A DNA stretch of 34,025 nucleotides, from positions 52,381-86,405 of the forward strand of contig DCEX01000033.1 of assembly GCA_002315015.1 (NCBI GenBank), in the 5' to 3' direction. Shown here one piece after another: positions 25,264 through 34,003 of the stretch. The notes under the pieces were generated by a model. The model worked only from the letters and a program-made list of their open reading frames with translations. It was not told the origin of the DNA and made no database searches. The translations under genes were made by a program, and so were the position numbers. Source of the stretch: Faecalibacterium sp. UBA1819. Lineage in GTDB: Bacteria; Bacillota; Clostridia; Oscillospirales; Ruminococcaceae. Each line of letters starts with the position of its first letter. The stretch's first letter is position 1.

Positions 25264-26151
25264 TTAGGCTTCTTCTTTGTTGCCCATCAAGAGTGTTACC
25301 CAAGCGCCCAGCGCGCCCAGCACAATGCCGACAACCAGTTCAACAGGATGAATGACGGCCAGCGCATTGGCGGAGTACAAAATGGCGAACGGGGAAGAAA
25401 CAATCAGGCCGATGATGGCCGCAAAGGTTTGGCTGGGGAAATTTTGGAATAAGTATTCAATCACTTTCGCAATCAAGAAAATGCCCAGCGCAACGCCGAT
25501 GCAGAAGGGAACGAGCAGGAGACAGTTTTCCAAAATGCCCGCAAAATCAAAATCCTTTAAGCAAACCACGGTATCGGTCAACAGGCTTAAAATGGAGTTG
25601 TAATAGCCTAAAACCATCAGCACCATGCTGCCCGAGACGCCGGGGATAACCATGGTCGCGCTGGCCACAATGCCCAAAATAAACAACACCAGCATGGTGA
25701 CGGGGTCGGCGGAAAGGGTGCGCTGTGCCGCTTCTGCCCCTTGCAGAAGCGGCAGGCCCACGCCAGCGGCCAAAAGCGCCAAAAAGCTGATGACTTCGCC
25801 CACGCCAATGGTTTTGCGCTGCTTTTTCTGCAAGCTTTGATTCAAGCGTGCCCACACAATCGGCAAGCCGCCCAAAATTAAGCCGACAAAAGTCAGGCAG
25901 GTGGCCAAAACGAAATTGGCAAGCAAATATTCCAGCAAAAAGCCAAAGCCCACAATGCCGATTGCCATGCCGATTGCCAGCGGCAAAAGCAGTTTGACGC
26001 TGTCCTTAAAATGCTTGAACAGGCCGGTAACGGCGCCGATCAGCTTGTCGTAAATGCCCATGGAAACCGCCATCGTGCCGCCCGATACACCCGGGATAAT
26101 ATTGGCGATGCCGATGACGATACCGCGAAGAATATCCAGTAAAGAGGTCAT
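25264..26151 (-). CDS. DUF368 membrane protein (PopT-type polyprenyl-phosphate translocase)
   Basis: 295-residue polytopic membrane protein with about 8-9 hydrophobic helices. Two related motifs, IPGVSGGTMA near residue 19 and IPGVSGSMVL in the middle, indicate an internally duplicated inverted fold. DUF368 proteins (PopT) have been reported as undecaprenyl-phosphate translocases recycling the lipid carrier of wall synthesis; that role here is by family. The start ATG 26151 has AAAGGAA upstream. It is a single gene with its own promoter, divergent from transketolase. Confidence 0.88.
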   Translation of the reverse strand: MTSLLDILRGIVIGIANIIPGVSGGTMAVSMGIYDKLIGAVTGLFKHFKDSVKLLLPLAIGMAIGIVGFGFLLEYLLANFVLATCLTFVGLILGGLPIVWARLNQSLQKKQRKTIGVGEVISFLALLAAGVGLPLLQGAEAAQRTLSADPVTMLVLFILGIVASATMVIPGVSGSMVLMVLGYYNSILSLLTDTVVCLKDFDFAGILENCLLLVPFCIGVALGIFLIAKVIEYLFQNFPSQTFAAIIGLIVSSPFAILYSANALAVIHPVELVVGIVLGALGAWVTLLMGNKEEA

Positions 26152-26233
26152 AAATGCGTTCCTTTCTCACATGTGCGGCACAGCGCCGCATGGGTTTGCG
26201 CGCGCAGAAAATGCGCACGGCAGATACCCGTTA

Positions 26234-26262
26234 ATTATACCCGAACCGCTAAAAGAGTGCAA
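26234..26262 (-). promoter_or_regulatory. Promoter of the DUF368 gene
   Basis: Minus strand: TTGCAC (26257-26262), 17 bases, TATAAT (26234-26239). Confidence 0.65.
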
Positions 26263-26291
26263 GCTTTTTCAGGGATTTTTTCATTGCGGAA

Positions 26292-26321
26292 TTGACGGCG
26301 CGCTTTGCGGCATAGTATAAT
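26292..26321 (+). promoter_or_regulatory. Promoter of the split transketolase operon
   Basis: TTGACG (26292-26297), 18 bases, TATAAT (26316-26321), leader about 70 bases with a GCCCGCACC...GGTGC...GGGC hairpin. Confidence 0.65.
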
Positions 26322-26397
26322 AGAATGGAAAAGATGTGCCCGCACCGCGCAAAAGGTGCAAAGGGCATGGTGCAAAACCAACAAAATAAGGATTTCG

Positions 26398-27258
26398 GTG
26401 AAGAAAATGACGGAAAAAGAACGGTTAAAGCTTCAAATTGCCGCATGTAAAATTCGCATGGGGATTATTGAGTCCACCCATGGTGCAAAAGCGGGCCATC
26501 CCGGCGGAAGCCTTTCCAGTGCAGAGGTATTTGCCTATTTGTACGGGAAGGAAATGAATGTCGACCCCGCGTGTCCCAAAAAGGAAACGCGCGACCGCTT
26601 TGTGCTCAGCAAGGGCCACTGCGCCCCCGGCCTGTACTCGGCGCTGGCCGAGCGCGGCTTCTTCCCGGTGCGGGATTTGCCTACGCTGCGCCATGCCGAC
26701 AGTTATTTGCAGGGCCATCCCAATATGAACACCGTGCCCGGCGTGGATATGTCCACGGGCAGCTTGGGCCAGGGCGTATCTGCTGCGGCGGGTATGGCGC
26801 TGGGCGCAAAAAAGCGCGGTATGAACGATGTGCGTGTTTACACGCTTTTGGGCGATGGCGAAATTCAGGAAGGCCAAGTGTGGGAGGCTATGATGTTTGC
26901 CGCACATTATAAGCTGGACAATCTGTGCGTGATTGTGGATAACAACGGCCTGCAAATTGATGGCAATGTGGCCGATGTCATGAGCCCGTATCCCATTGTG
27001 GAGAAGCTGGAGGCGTTTGGCCTTGCAGTACAAACTGTGGACGGCCACGACTTTGACGCGCTGGAGAGCGCTTTTGAGGCGGCCAAAGCAACGAAGGGCA
27101 AGCCGTTTGCCATCGTGATGAACACCACGAAGGGCAAGGATGTCAGCTTTATGGAAAATGATGCCGATTGGCATGGCAAAGCCCCCAACGACGAGCAATA
27201 CGAAGTGGCAATGGGCGAGCTGCGTGCAAAATTGGCGGAACTGGAGGCGAAAGCATGA
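26398..27258 (+). CDS. Transketolase, N-terminal (TPP-binding) subunit
   Basis: About 286 residues forming the pyrophosphate-binding half of a two-gene transketolase of the non-oxidative pentose phosphate pathway. Motifs: HGAKAGHPGGSLSSAEV, LSKGHCAPGLYSAL, GSLGQGVSAAAGMALG, and the TPP/Mg motif GDGEIQEGQVWEA ending in NNGLQIDG. Start: GTG 26398 has AAGGA 5 bases upstream; ATG 26407 in the same frame is the alternative. It overlaps the second subunit by 4 bases (ATGA), so the two are translationally coupled for 1:1 assembly. Split transketolases are common in Clostridia. Confidence 0.93.
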   Translation: MKKMTEKERLKLQIAACKIRMGIIESTHGAKAGHPGGSLSSAEVFAYLYGKEMNVDPACPKKETRDRFVLSKGHCAPGLYSALAERGFFPVRDLPTLRHADSYLQGHPNMNTVPGVDMSTGSLGQGVSAAAGMALGAKKRGMNDVRVYTLLGDGEIQEGQVWEAMMFAAHYKLDNLCVIVDNNGLQIDGNVADVMSPYPIVEKLEAFGLAVQTVDGHDFDALESAFEAAKATKGKPFAIVMNTTKGKDVSFMENDADWHGKAPNDEQYEVAMGELRAKLAELEAKA

Positions 27259-28205
27259 GCGAAGTGAAACAAATCGCCACCCGTGAAAGCTATGGACGCG
27301 CGCTGGTGGAGCTGGGAAAAGAGCACGAGAATGTTGTGGTATTGGATGCCGATTTGGCGGCCGCTACCAAAACAGCAATGTTTAAAAAGGAATTCCCCGA
27401 CCGTCATTTTGACTGCGGCATTGCCGAGGGCAATATGGTAACGGTGGCAGCCGGCCTTTCCACTATGGGGCTTGTTCCGTTTGCGTCCAGCTTTGCGATG
27501 TTTGCCGCCGGACGTGCGTTTGAGCAAATCCGCAATTCCATCGGCTATCCGCATTTGAATGTGAAAATCGGCGCTACGCACGGCGGCCTTTCTGTGGGCG
27601 AGGACGGCGCTTCTCACCAGTGCTGTGAGGACTTCGCCCTGATGCGCAGCATTCCCGGCATGGTAGTGCTGTGCCCGGCAGACGACGTGGAAGCGCGTGC
27701 AGCCGTAAAAGCGGCTTATGCGCATGAAGGCCCCGTCTACCTGCGTTTTGGCCGTTTGGCAGTGCCCGTCATCCACGACGAGGAAAACTATCACTTTGAA
27801 CTGGGCAAGGGCGAGGTGTTGAAAGATGGCAGCGACGTTGCCATTATCGCCACCGGTTTGATGGTGGACGAAGCCTTGAAAGCCGCAGCAATGCTGGAAG
27901 AAAAAGGCGTTTCGGCGCGCGTTGTGAACATTTGCTGCATTAAGCCCTTGGACGAGGAGCTGGTGCTCAAAGCGGCGCGTGAGTGCGGCAAGGTAGTCAC
28001 CTGTGAGGAGCACAGCGTCATCGGCGGTTTGGGCGAGGCCGTTTGCGCTTGTCTTTGCGAAAACGGCGTAGGCGCAAAGGTACGCCGTGTCGGTGTGCAG
28101 GACGAGTTCGGCCACTCCGGCCCCGCGCGTGAGGTGCTGCGTCAGTTCGGCTTGTGCGCAGAAAATATTGCAGACGTGACAATGTCACTTTACAACGAAG
28201 CATAA
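27255..28205 (+). CDS. Transketolase, C-terminal (pyrimidine-binding) subunit
   Basis: 316 residues. Holds the pyrimidine-binding domain: catalytic Glu in CGIAEGNMVTVAAGLS, the FASSFAMFAAGRAFEQ helix and GATHGGLSVGEDGASHQ, followed by the C-terminal transketolase domain (NICCIKPLDEELV, EEHSVIGGLGEAV). Works only with the upstream N-terminal subunit. ATG 27255 overlaps its stop, with GGAGG 7 bases upstream. The operon ends at a perfect palindromic terminator. The related DXS family is excluded by the split and by the length. Confidence 0.94.
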   Translation: MSEVKQIATRESYGRALVELGKEHENVVVLDADLAAATKTAMFKKEFPDRHFDCGIAEGNMVTVAAGLSTMGLVPFASSFAMFAAGRAFEQIRNSIGYPHLNVKIGATHGGLSVGEDGASHQCCEDFALMRSIPGMVVLCPADDVEARAAVKAAYAHEGPVYLRFGRLAVPVIHDEENYHFELGKGEVLKDGSDVAIIATGLMVDEALKAAAMLEEKGVSARVVNICCIKPLDEELVLKAARECGKVVTCEEHSVIGGLGEAVCACLCENGVGAKVRRVGVQDEFGHSGPAREVLRQFGLCAENIADVTMSLYNEA

Positions 28206-28221
28206 ATTGGTATAATTGGCA

Positions 28222-28249
28222 CAAAAAAGGGACCGCGGTCCCTTTTTTG
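28222..28249 (+). terminator. Terminator of the transketolase operon
   Basis: Perfect 28-base palindrome with core GGGACCGCGGTCCC, flanked by six A and six T. Confidence 0.85.
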
Positions 28250-28334
28250 TTTATCCGGGGAATCCTTCCCGGAGAATCAGCAAAATGTACCGTACCCTAT
28301 GATTCGAAAGAGGGCGGATTTGAGGAGGTATTTT

Positions 28335-29012
28335 ATGACGCAATGGAAACGAGCCATGGTTGCTGTCACATTGGCGGCGGCATTGGCCGCAATGACAGCC
28401 TGTGCAGCCACACCTGCGGCGGAGGAAAGTGTATCCCAGACTGCACCGGCATCATCCGCGGTGCAAAGCGAAAGCAGTGCCGCAACAGAGGAGGAAAGCA
28501 CATCTGCCGCACAAGGCGATGAAACGGAAACAACGAATATCGGCTCCTTTACAACGCAGACCTTGGACGGCGAAACAGTGGACGAAACCATTTTTTCCGG
28601 CCATACGCTTACAGTGGTCAACGTGTGGGCTACCTTCTGCGGCTGGTGTGTGGATGAAATGCCGATTTTGTCCGCGTTAAACGAGGAGTATGCCGAAAAA
28701 GGCGTGCAGGTGGTGGGCGTTGTGAATGACACCATCACAGCCGACGGCGAAGAAGATCCCGAGCAGGTTGCACTGGCGAAGGATATTGTTGCACAAGGCA
28801 ACGCAAATTACACACAGCTGAAATTGAGCGATGACCTGATTCAGCTGGGCTTTGCCAGCTTGCCCGCTGTGCCCGCGACGTTCTTCTTTGACGGCGACGG
28901 CAACATGGTGGGGCAAGGCTTTTTGGGGGCAAAGAACGAGGAACAATGGCGCGAAACGTTTGACACTTACTTGAAAATGGCCGAGGAGCAGATGGGGGAG
29001 AGCGCGGCATGA
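28335..29012 (+). CDS. TlpA-like thioredoxin-fold lipoprotein
   Basis: 225-residue exported protein. Signal peptide with lipobox ending at Cys23 (LAAMTAC), then a Ser/Ala/Glu-rich linker to about residue 65, then a TlpA/ResA-type thioredoxin fold. The active site is [13 protein letters not shown] with a CGWC pair; the cis-proline loop is in [12 protein letters not shown]. Predicted role is thiol-disulfide reduction outside the membrane. ATG 28335 has GAGGAGG 6 bases upstream. Its stop overlaps the start of the CxxC microprotein (ATGA), which in turn overlaps the iron-sulfur membrane protein gene, so the three form a tight module. Confidence 0.9.
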   Translation: MTQWKRAMVAVTLAAALAAMTACAATPAAEESVSQTAPASSAVQSESSAATEEESTSAAQGDETETTNIGSFTTQTLDGETVDETIFSGHTLTVVNVWATFCGWCVDEMPILSALNEEYAEKGVQVVGVVNDTITADGEEDPEQVALAKDIVAQGNANYTQLKLSDDLIQLGFASLPAVPATFFFDGDGNMVGQGFLGAKNEEQWRETFDTYLKMAEEQMGESAA

Positions 29013-29155
29013 CCCAAAAGCTGCGCATCACTCTGGTTGTCTGCCTGCTGGCAGCCGGTGCTGCTATGATGGCATTTGGCGCGGCGCGCGGTGAGGTTAC
29101 CACCGTGTGGCGCAAAGCCGCAACTGTATGTTTGGAGTGTATCGGCCTTGGATAA
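29009..29155 (+). CDS. CD1871A-family CxxC microprotein
   Basis: 48-residue protein missed by standard length cut-offs. One membrane helix (about residues 6-24), a polar segment [10 protein letters not shown], and the C-terminal motif CLECIGLG with Cys41 and Cys44. I recognise this as the CD1871A-type CxxC family named from Clostridioides difficile. The start ATG overlaps the TlpA-like stop, GGGGGAG lies upstream, and the last codons overlap a TTG start of the next gene. The conserved CxxC and the position between a thioredoxin-fold protein and a polyferredoxin suggest it relays electrons or ligates a cluster; this is inference. Confidence 0.85.
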   Translation: MTQKLRITLVVCLLAAGAAMMAFGAARGEVTTVWRKAATVCLECIGLG

Positions 29156-30062
29156 AAAGAAAAAAATGACTTTTCGTCAAAAAGTGCGCTTGGCGATTCA
29201 GCTGGGCTTCACTGCCCTCAGCAACGGTTATGCACAGGGCTTTTTAAAAGGCGAAATTTACAGCGGCCCGCTGAAACAGGCTTGTGTGCCGGGCTTGAAC
29301 TGCTATTCCTGCCCCGGTGCGCTGGGCGCTTGCCCCATTGGCGCGTTACAGGCCACGCTGGGCAGCCGCAGCTATCAGATGGCATTTTATGTGCTCGGCT
29401 TTTTGGTGCTGACGGGAACGCTGCTGGGACGCGCGGTGTGCGGATTTTTATGTCCCATCGGCTTGGTGCAGGATTTGCTGTACAAAATCCCGCTGCCCAA
29501 ACGATGGAAAAAGCGCGGCAAACTGCCCGGTGACCGTGTGCTGAAATATGCCAAATACTTGATGCTTGTCATCCTGTGCATTTTACTGCCCATGTTTGTG
29601 GTGGACTTTGTCGGGCAGGGAAGCCCGTGGTTCTGCACTTATGTCTGTCCGTCGGGAACGCTGCTCGGCAGTGTACCCTTGCTTTCTGTGCAGCCCATGC
29701 TGCGCAGTGCAGCAGGAGCGCTGTGGGTGTGGAAAATGGTTCTGCTCATCGCCTTGCTGTTTTTGGCTGTCGTTGTGTATCGCCCATTCTGCCGCTATTT
29801 GTGCCCGCTGGGCGCGATTTACGGCCTGTTTCATCCGGTCAGTGTCTATCGCTTTTCCGTCAAGGAAAGCGCGTGTACCCGCTGTCAGGCTTGTGTGAAG
29901 GCGTGTCCGTTTGAAATCAATGTGTTCCGGCAGCCCAACAGCACCGAATGTGTGCGCTGCGGCCGCTGTCTGGACGCTTGTCCGCACGATGCGCTGACCA
30001 CTTCGTTTGAGCAGCTGCGCGCAGCTTTGCCGAAAAAGGAAAGCGAAAGCGAGCAAACATAA
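29148..30062 (+). CDS. Polyferredoxin-type 4Fe-4S membrane protein
   Basis: About 304 residues. A Cys-rich N-terminal part ([21 protein letters not shown]) precedes four or five membrane helices carrying CxxxCP motifs ([24 protein letters not shown]), as in NapH/YccM/NosR-type proteins. The C-terminus has two classical 4Fe-4S ferredoxin motifs ([12 protein letters not shown] and [12 protein letters not shown]). It probably moves electrons from cytoplasmic ferredoxin across or into the membrane. Start: TTG 29148 with GGAG 10 bases upstream, or ATG 29166, which has no ribosome site. The order TlpA, CLECIG microprotein, polyferredoxin suggests a disulfide-reducing relay. Confidence 0.88.
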   Translation: MDKKKKMTFRQKVRLAIQLGFTALSNGYAQGFLKGEIYSGPLKQACVPGLNCYSCPGALGACPIGALQATLGSRSYQMAFYVLGFLVLTGTLLGRAVCGFLCPIGLVQDLLYKIPLPKRWKKRGKLPGDRVLKYAKYLMLVILCILLPMFVVDFVGQGSPWFCTYVCPSGTLLGSVPLLSVQPMLRSAAGALWVWKMVLLIALLFLAVVVYRPFCRYLCPLGAIYGLFHPVSVYRFSVKESACTRCQACVKACPFEINVFRQPNSTECVRCGRCLDACPHDALTTSFEQLRAALPKKESESEQT

Positions 30063-30071
30063 TAATATGAA

Positions 30072-30113
30072 AAACGCCCCTTGCCTTCCCAATGGGAAAT
30101 GCAAGGGGCGTTT
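30072..30113. terminator. Bidirectional terminator between polyferredoxin gene and proS
   Basis: 13-bp stem AAACGCCCCTTGC/GCAAGGGGCGTTT with an inner TTCCC/GGGAA stem, between convergent genes. Confidence 0.8.
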
Positions 30114-30138
30114 GCTATTATTTCAGCTGTGGGACAAA

Positions 30139-31575
30139 TTAGTAAGCCTTGCCCCAGACAACCATTGTTTTCGCGGGTTTTCCGCAGCAGGGGCACACGT
30201 CGGAAAGTGTTTCCTGCTCAAACGGCATACAGCGGCTGGACAAGCCGGCCTTTTCCTTCATCATTTCTTCACAGGCCAAATCGCCGCACCACATGGTTTT
30301 GATGTAACCGTTTTCGCTGTCCGCCAAGCGCATGACTTCATCCATGGTAGTGGCGGTGAAGGTGCGGTTTTTGCGGTTTTCCGAAGCGCGGTCAAACAGC
30401 TGGCGGGAAATTTCGGCAAGCTGTGCGGGAATGGCGCTTTCCAGCTCCGCAAGCGGCGTGAACAGCTTTTGGCGGTCGGTGCGGCGCACCAGCACACACT
30501 GGCCGTTTTCGATGTCCTTGGGGCCGATTTCGAGGCGCAGGGGCACGCCCTTCATCTCCCACTGGGCAAACTTCCAGCCGGGAGAGTTGTCGCTGGCATC
30601 CAGTTTCACGCGGCAGAATTTGGCAAGCTGAGCGCGCAGCTCCTCGGCCTTTTCCATAACGCCGGGCTTGTGTGCCGCGACAGGAACAATCACAACCTGA
30701 TACGGTGCAACAGCCGGGGGCAAAATGAGACCCTCGTTGTCGCCGTGGGTCATAATGATGGCGCCCACCAAACGGGTGGACACGCCCCAGCTGGTTTGAT
30801 GCGGATATTGCAGCGTGTTGTCGCGGCCGCTGAACTGTACGCCGAATGCGCGGGAGAAGCCGTCGCCAAAGTAGTGGCTGGTACCGCTTTGCAGCGCCTT
30901 GCCGTCGTGCATCATCGCTTCGATGGTGTAGGTAGCCTCGGCCCCGGCAAATTTCTCTTTATCTGTCTTTTTGCCCTTTAAAACGGGGATATTGAGTTCT
31001 TCTTCGCAGAAGGAAGCGTAAGTATTCAGCTGCTGCTCGGTCTCCTCAATGGCCTCCTGTGCCGTTTCGTGAATGGTGTGGCCTTCCTGCCACCAAAATT
31101 CACGGCTGCGCAGGAACGGGCGTGTGGTTTTCTCCCAGCGCACCACGCTGCACCATTGGTTATACTTCATGGGCAGGTCGCGCCAGGAGTGAAGCACATG
31201 GGCAAAGTGGTCGCAAAACAGGGTTTCACTGGTGGGACGCACGCACAGGCGGTCTTCCAGCGGCTCACTGCCGCCCATCGTGACCCAAGCCACTTCCGGT
31301 GCAAAGCCCTCGACATGGTCTTTTTCCTTTTGCAGCAGGCTTTCGGGAATAAACAGCGGCATGGCGACGTTTTCGTGTCCGGTTTCTTTAAAGCGCGCAT
31401 CCAGCAAACGCTGAATGTTCTCCCAAATCGCATAGCCGTAGGGGCGCAGGATGACGCATCCCTTGACGGAGGAATAGTCCACCAGCTCTGCTTTTAAGCA
31501 GATGTCTGTGTACCATTGCGCAAAATCTTCGTCCATGGAGGTGATAGCCTCCACCATTTTTTTGTTTTCTTTCAT
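30139..31575 (-). CDS. proS: Prolyl-tRNA synthetase, archaeal/eukaryotic type (ProS type 3)
   Basis: 478-residue class II synthetase charging tRNA-Pro. Motif 2 region RPTSETLF and [20 protein letters not shown], motif 3 near [12 protein letters not shown], an anticodon-binding domain ([12 protein letters not shown]), and a C-terminal zinc-like domain with four Cys (CGDLACEE, then CPCCGKPA) ending KAY. The absence of the YbaK-type editing insert and the Tyr terminus identify the type-3 form, found in some Clostridia. ATG 31575 has AAAGGAG upstream; the longer frame to 31743 runs into acpP and is discarded. It lies downstream of the acpP terminator, with no clear separate promoter in the 48-base gap. 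Confidence 0.95.
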   Translation of the reverse strand: MKENKKMVEAITSMDEDFAQWYTDICLKAELVDYSSVKGCVILRPYGYAIWENIQRLLDARFKETGHENVAMPLFIPESLLQKEKDHVEGFAPEVAWVTMGGSEPLEDRLCVRPTSETLFCDHFAHVLHSWRDLPMKYNQWCSVVRWEKTTRPFLRSREFWWQEGHTIHETAQEAIEETEQQLNTYASFCEEELNIPVLKGKKTDKEKFAGAEATYTIEAMMHDGKALQSGTSHYFGDGFSRAFGVQFSGRDNTLQYPHQTSWGVSTRLVGAIIMTHGDNEGLILPPAVAPYQVVIVPVAAHKPGVMEKAEELRAQLAKFCRVKLDASDNSPGWKFAQWEMKGVPLRLEIGPKDIENGQCVLVRRTDRQKLFTPLAELESAIPAQLAEISRQLFDRASENRKNRTFTATTMDEVMRLADSENGYIKTMWCGDLACEEMMKEKAGLSSRCMPFEQETLSDVCPCCGKPAKTMVVWGKAY

Positions 31576-31623
31576 AACGGCTCCTTTTACGTTCCTGCCC
31601 AATGTGCCGGGCAAACATGAAAA

Positions 31624-31642
31624 AGCCCCCATAGCGGGGGCT
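31624..31642 (-). terminator. Terminator of acpP
   Basis: Minus-strand stem AGCCCCC/GGGGGCT with loop GCTAT followed by TTTTT, 24 bases past the acpP stop. Read-through may supply proS. Confidence 0.75.
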
Positions 31643-31666
31643 GTGCTTATAAAGTACAACGAGAAA

Positions 31667-31894
31667 TCAGGTGTTGTCTTCAATGTAGCGCACGACGTCG
31701 CCCACAGTGCGGAAGTTCTCCACCTGCTCATCAGGCACTTCAATGCCGAATTCGTCCTCGAGGCTCATCACGAGATCAACGAGATCCAAGCTGTCTGCAT
31801 CAAAATCCTCTGCAATATCGGATTCCATTGTGATACGGTCCTCATCGACGTCCAGCTGATTGCTCATGATTGTACGAACGCGCTCAAAAACCAT
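31667..31894 (-). CDS. acpP: Acyl carrier protein
   Basis: 75-residue acidic helical protein carrying acyl chains as phosphopantetheine thioesters in fatty-acid synthesis. Attachment Ser35 lies in [10 protein letters not shown], and helix 3 with [12 protein letters not shown] is standard. ATG 31894 has GGAGGG 8 bases upstream; the longer frame is rejected because it crosses the promoter. It is monocistronic here, not next to plsX, fabD or fabF, so it may be a stand-alone or second ACP. A pathway other than fatty-acid synthesis cannot be ruled out. Confidence 0.93.
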   Translation of the reverse strand: MVFERVRTIMSNQLDVDEDRITMESDIAEDFDADSLDLVDLVMSLEDEFGIEVPDEQVENFRTVGDVVRYIEDNT

Positions 31895-31952
31895 GACTAG
31901 TTCCCTCCAAAAAATCTGATGTTGATGCGCTGTCCGCGCACATCCTATACAT

Positions 31953-31981
31953 TTTATATCGTGTTTTGCGCCGCTTGTCAA
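31953..31981 (-). promoter_or_regulatory. Promoter of acpP
   Basis: Minus strand: TTGACA (31976-31981), 17 bases, TATAAA (31953-31958), about 55 bases before the start codon. Confidence 0.75.
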
Positions 31982-32111
31982 GCTGAATTTCAAAAAAAGA
32001 TAAGCGCCGGCATGTTTTTTTCCATTCCCGCTTTCCGGCGGTGCGATAGCCGCAAAATTTTTGTGAGGGAAATGAAAATCATTTGCTTTTTTCGGGCGTT
32101 TGCGGTACTCT

Positions 32112-32164
32112 TATAATAAGACAATCGACCAAACGTATCTTTTTGCAGCACAAATGGATTTGTG
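32112..32164 (+). promoter_or_regulatory. galM upstream region: -10 box and palindrome
   Basis: TATAAT at 32112-32117 lacks a good -35 box. A perfect palindrome, CACAAAT-GG-ATTTGTG at 32149-32164, lies downstream, in the leader about 40 bases before the galM start. It could be an operator or a leader hairpin. The rest of the 310-base gap between acpP and galM holds the acpP promoter and nothing else recognised. Confidence 0.45.
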
Positions 32165-32204
32165 AAAAAAGAACCGGCAGGTGTTACAATAAGGAGTGTT
32201 CTTA

Positions 32205-33266
32205 ATGACAATTACAGGAAATTACTATGGCCGAACCTCTGACGGAAAAGAGGTTTATTCTTATACTTTGGAAAATGCGGCGGGAATGCGCGCAGTAATT
32301 ATTGAGTATGGCTGCACCGTCACCGAGCTTTGGGTGCCCGACCAATCCGGCAATCTGCGCGACGTGGTGCTGGGTTATGGTACGTTGGAGGAATACGAGC
32401 AGGGCAATGCCGGCATGGGCGCTTTTATTGGCCGTTATGCCAACCGCATTGAAAACGCCTGCTTTACGCTGAACGGCAAAACCTATGCGCTCGAGGCCAA
32501 CGACGGCCCGAACCATCTGCACGGTGTGCTGGGGCACCGCGTGTTTCAGGGCCGCATTGTCAAAGAAGGACAAGGCGAGGACGAGCAGCAGCGCTTAGTG
32601 CTGACTTATAAAAGCCCGCATGGAGAGGACGGTTTTCCCGGCAACCTCAAAATTACAGTTACTTACACGCTCACCGATTCCGGCGCACTTGTGATGGATT
32701 ATACCGCCACGACCGACGCGCCCACCATCGTCAACTTTACCAATCACAGCTATTTTAATTTGGACGGGCAAGACGGCGTATCCATCCGTGACCATGTCGT
32801 GCAGATTGACGCGCAGGAATTCTGCGAAGGCAACGAGCAAACCTGCCCCACAGGCCGTTTGCTGCATGTGGAAGGCACACCCTTTGACTTCAGAACGGCA
32901 AAGCCCTTGGGCGAAGGCTTGGACAGCGGGGACAGCCAAATTGTGATGGCAAAGGGCTATGACCACAATTTTGTGCTGGATAAAAGCAACGGAATGCTGG
33001 AGCTGGCCGCTACGGTATACAGCGCACAGTCGGGCATTGAAATGAAGGTGTACACCACACAGCCCGGTATGCAGCTGTACACCGCCAATTTTTTACAAGG
33101 GGCAGGAAAAGGAAAAAACGGTGTGCCGTTTGCTGATTATCAAGCGGTTTGCTTTGAAACACAGCATTTCCCGTGTACACCGTCACACCCGGAATTCCCC
33201 CCCGTGGAGCTTTTGCCGGAGGAGGAGTATCACCAGACGACAGCCTATTCGTTTGCGGTGAAGTAA
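32205..33266 (+). CDS. galM: Aldose 1-epimerase (galactose mutarotase)
   Basis: 353-residue cytoplasmic enzyme interconverting alpha and beta anomers of galactose or glucose. Sugar-binding and catalytic residues are in GRYANRI, the His of NHSYFNL, the Asp of YDHNFVL, and the catalytic Glu of CFETQHFPCTPSHPEFP. Full length for the family. ATG 32205 has AAGGAG 8 bases upstream; a GTG at 32196 overlaps that site and is discarded. No other galactose genes are in the window. The NERD gene follows after 10 bases. Confidence 0.95.
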   Translation: MTITGNYYGRTSDGKEVYSYTLENAAGMRAVIIEYGCTVTELWVPDQSGNLRDVVLGYGTLEEYEQGNAGMGAFIGRYANRIENACFTLNGKTYALEANDGPNHLHGVLGHRVFQGRIVKEGQGEDEQQRLVLTYKSPHGEDGFPGNLKITVTYTLTDSGALVMDYTATTDAPTIVNFTNHSYFNLDGQDGVSIRDHVVQIDAQEFCEGNEQTCPTGRLLHVEGTPFDFRTAKPLGEGLDSGDSQIVMAKGYDHNFVLDKSNGMLELAATVYSAQSGIEMKVYTTQPGMQLYTANFLQGAGKGKNGVPFADYQAVCFETQHFPCTPSHPEFPPVELLPEEEYHQTTAYSFAVK

Positions 33267-33276
33267 AACAGAGTTT

Positions 33277-33984
33277 ATGGCAAGAATTTTTAAAAGCAAT
33301 AATCCAAACCGTGGGCGGTGCCGTATGGCGCGCGCCGGTCAGGCGGCGTGTGTGTTAGGCTCGATTGGCGTTGTCGCGTGTGCGGTGCTGTATCGGCGCG
33401 AATATTTTTTAATGCTTTGCCTCTTGTGTGCTTGTCTGTTCGGCGTTTGGTATTTCCAGCGGCGTGCAGCGATTCTGCAAAGCGGGCTGACAGGGGAGAA
33501 GGCCGCTACCAAGGCGCTGGCGCGTCTGCCGCATAATTATACCGTGGTGTGCAATTTGTTTTTAGCCAAGGGGGATCAGCGGGCTGAGGTGGATGCCCTC
33601 GTAGTGGGGCCAAGCGGTGTATTTGCCGTCGAGGTGAAAAACCATGCGGGCAGTATTGTAGGCGGTACGGAACAAAAAAACTGGAACCAGACGCGCGCGG
33701 TGCGCGGTGGTGCGCCCATTCATAAAAAAATGAAAAACCCTGTTTTGCAAAATAGAAGGCAGACCGATTTAATTCGTCAAATGCTCCGTGCGCGCGGGTG
33801 CAACTGCCCTGTCGTGGGCTGTGTTTATTTTTCTAACCCACATGCCCGTGTTCATGTCAGCGGCGCAGGCGTATTTACCGATTCAGACGCGCTTTGCCGC
33901 GCCATCCGAAAAATGCCGGTCAATTTGTCGCGGGAGGAAATGTCCCAGGCGCTGCAAATTTTAACGGGCGGCAGAATTGAATAA
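33277..33984 (+). CDS. NERD-domain membrane protein
   Basis: 235 residues. Two hydrophobic helices near the N-terminus (about 22-40 and 43-60) are followed by a nuclease-related domain: LTGEKAATKALARLP, then AEVDALVVGPSGVFAVEVKN, giving the Glu-Asp-Glu-Lys pattern of the restriction-endonuclease-like fold, and a C-terminal segment with VVGCVYFSNPHARV. The domain is found in varied DNA-processing and membrane proteins; the role is unknown. The ribosome site is weak (CAGAG), and the start 10 bases after galM suggests co-transcription. Confidence 0.85.
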   Translation: MARIFKSNNPNRGRCRMARAGQAACVLGSIGVVACAVLYRREYFLMLCLLCACLFGVWYFQRRAAILQSGLTGEKAATKALARLPHNYTVVCNLFLAKGDQRAEVDALVVGPSGVFAVEVKNHAGSIVGGTEQKNWNQTRAVRGGAPIHKKMKNPVLQNRRQTDLIRQMLRARGCNCPVVGCVYFSNPHARVHVSGAGVFTDSDALCRAIRKMPVNLSREEMSQALQILTGGRIE

Positions 33985-34003
33985 ATGCAGCTCATTTGAT
34001 TGC

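Noticed and set aside
26907..28115. 402-residue minus-strand frame opposite the transketolase genes
   Set aside because: Shadow frame; both transketolase subunits have full motifs on the plus strand.
30007..30981. 324-residue plus-strand frame opposite proS
   Set aside because: It crosses the terminator at 30072-30113 and lies antisense to conserved ProS domains.
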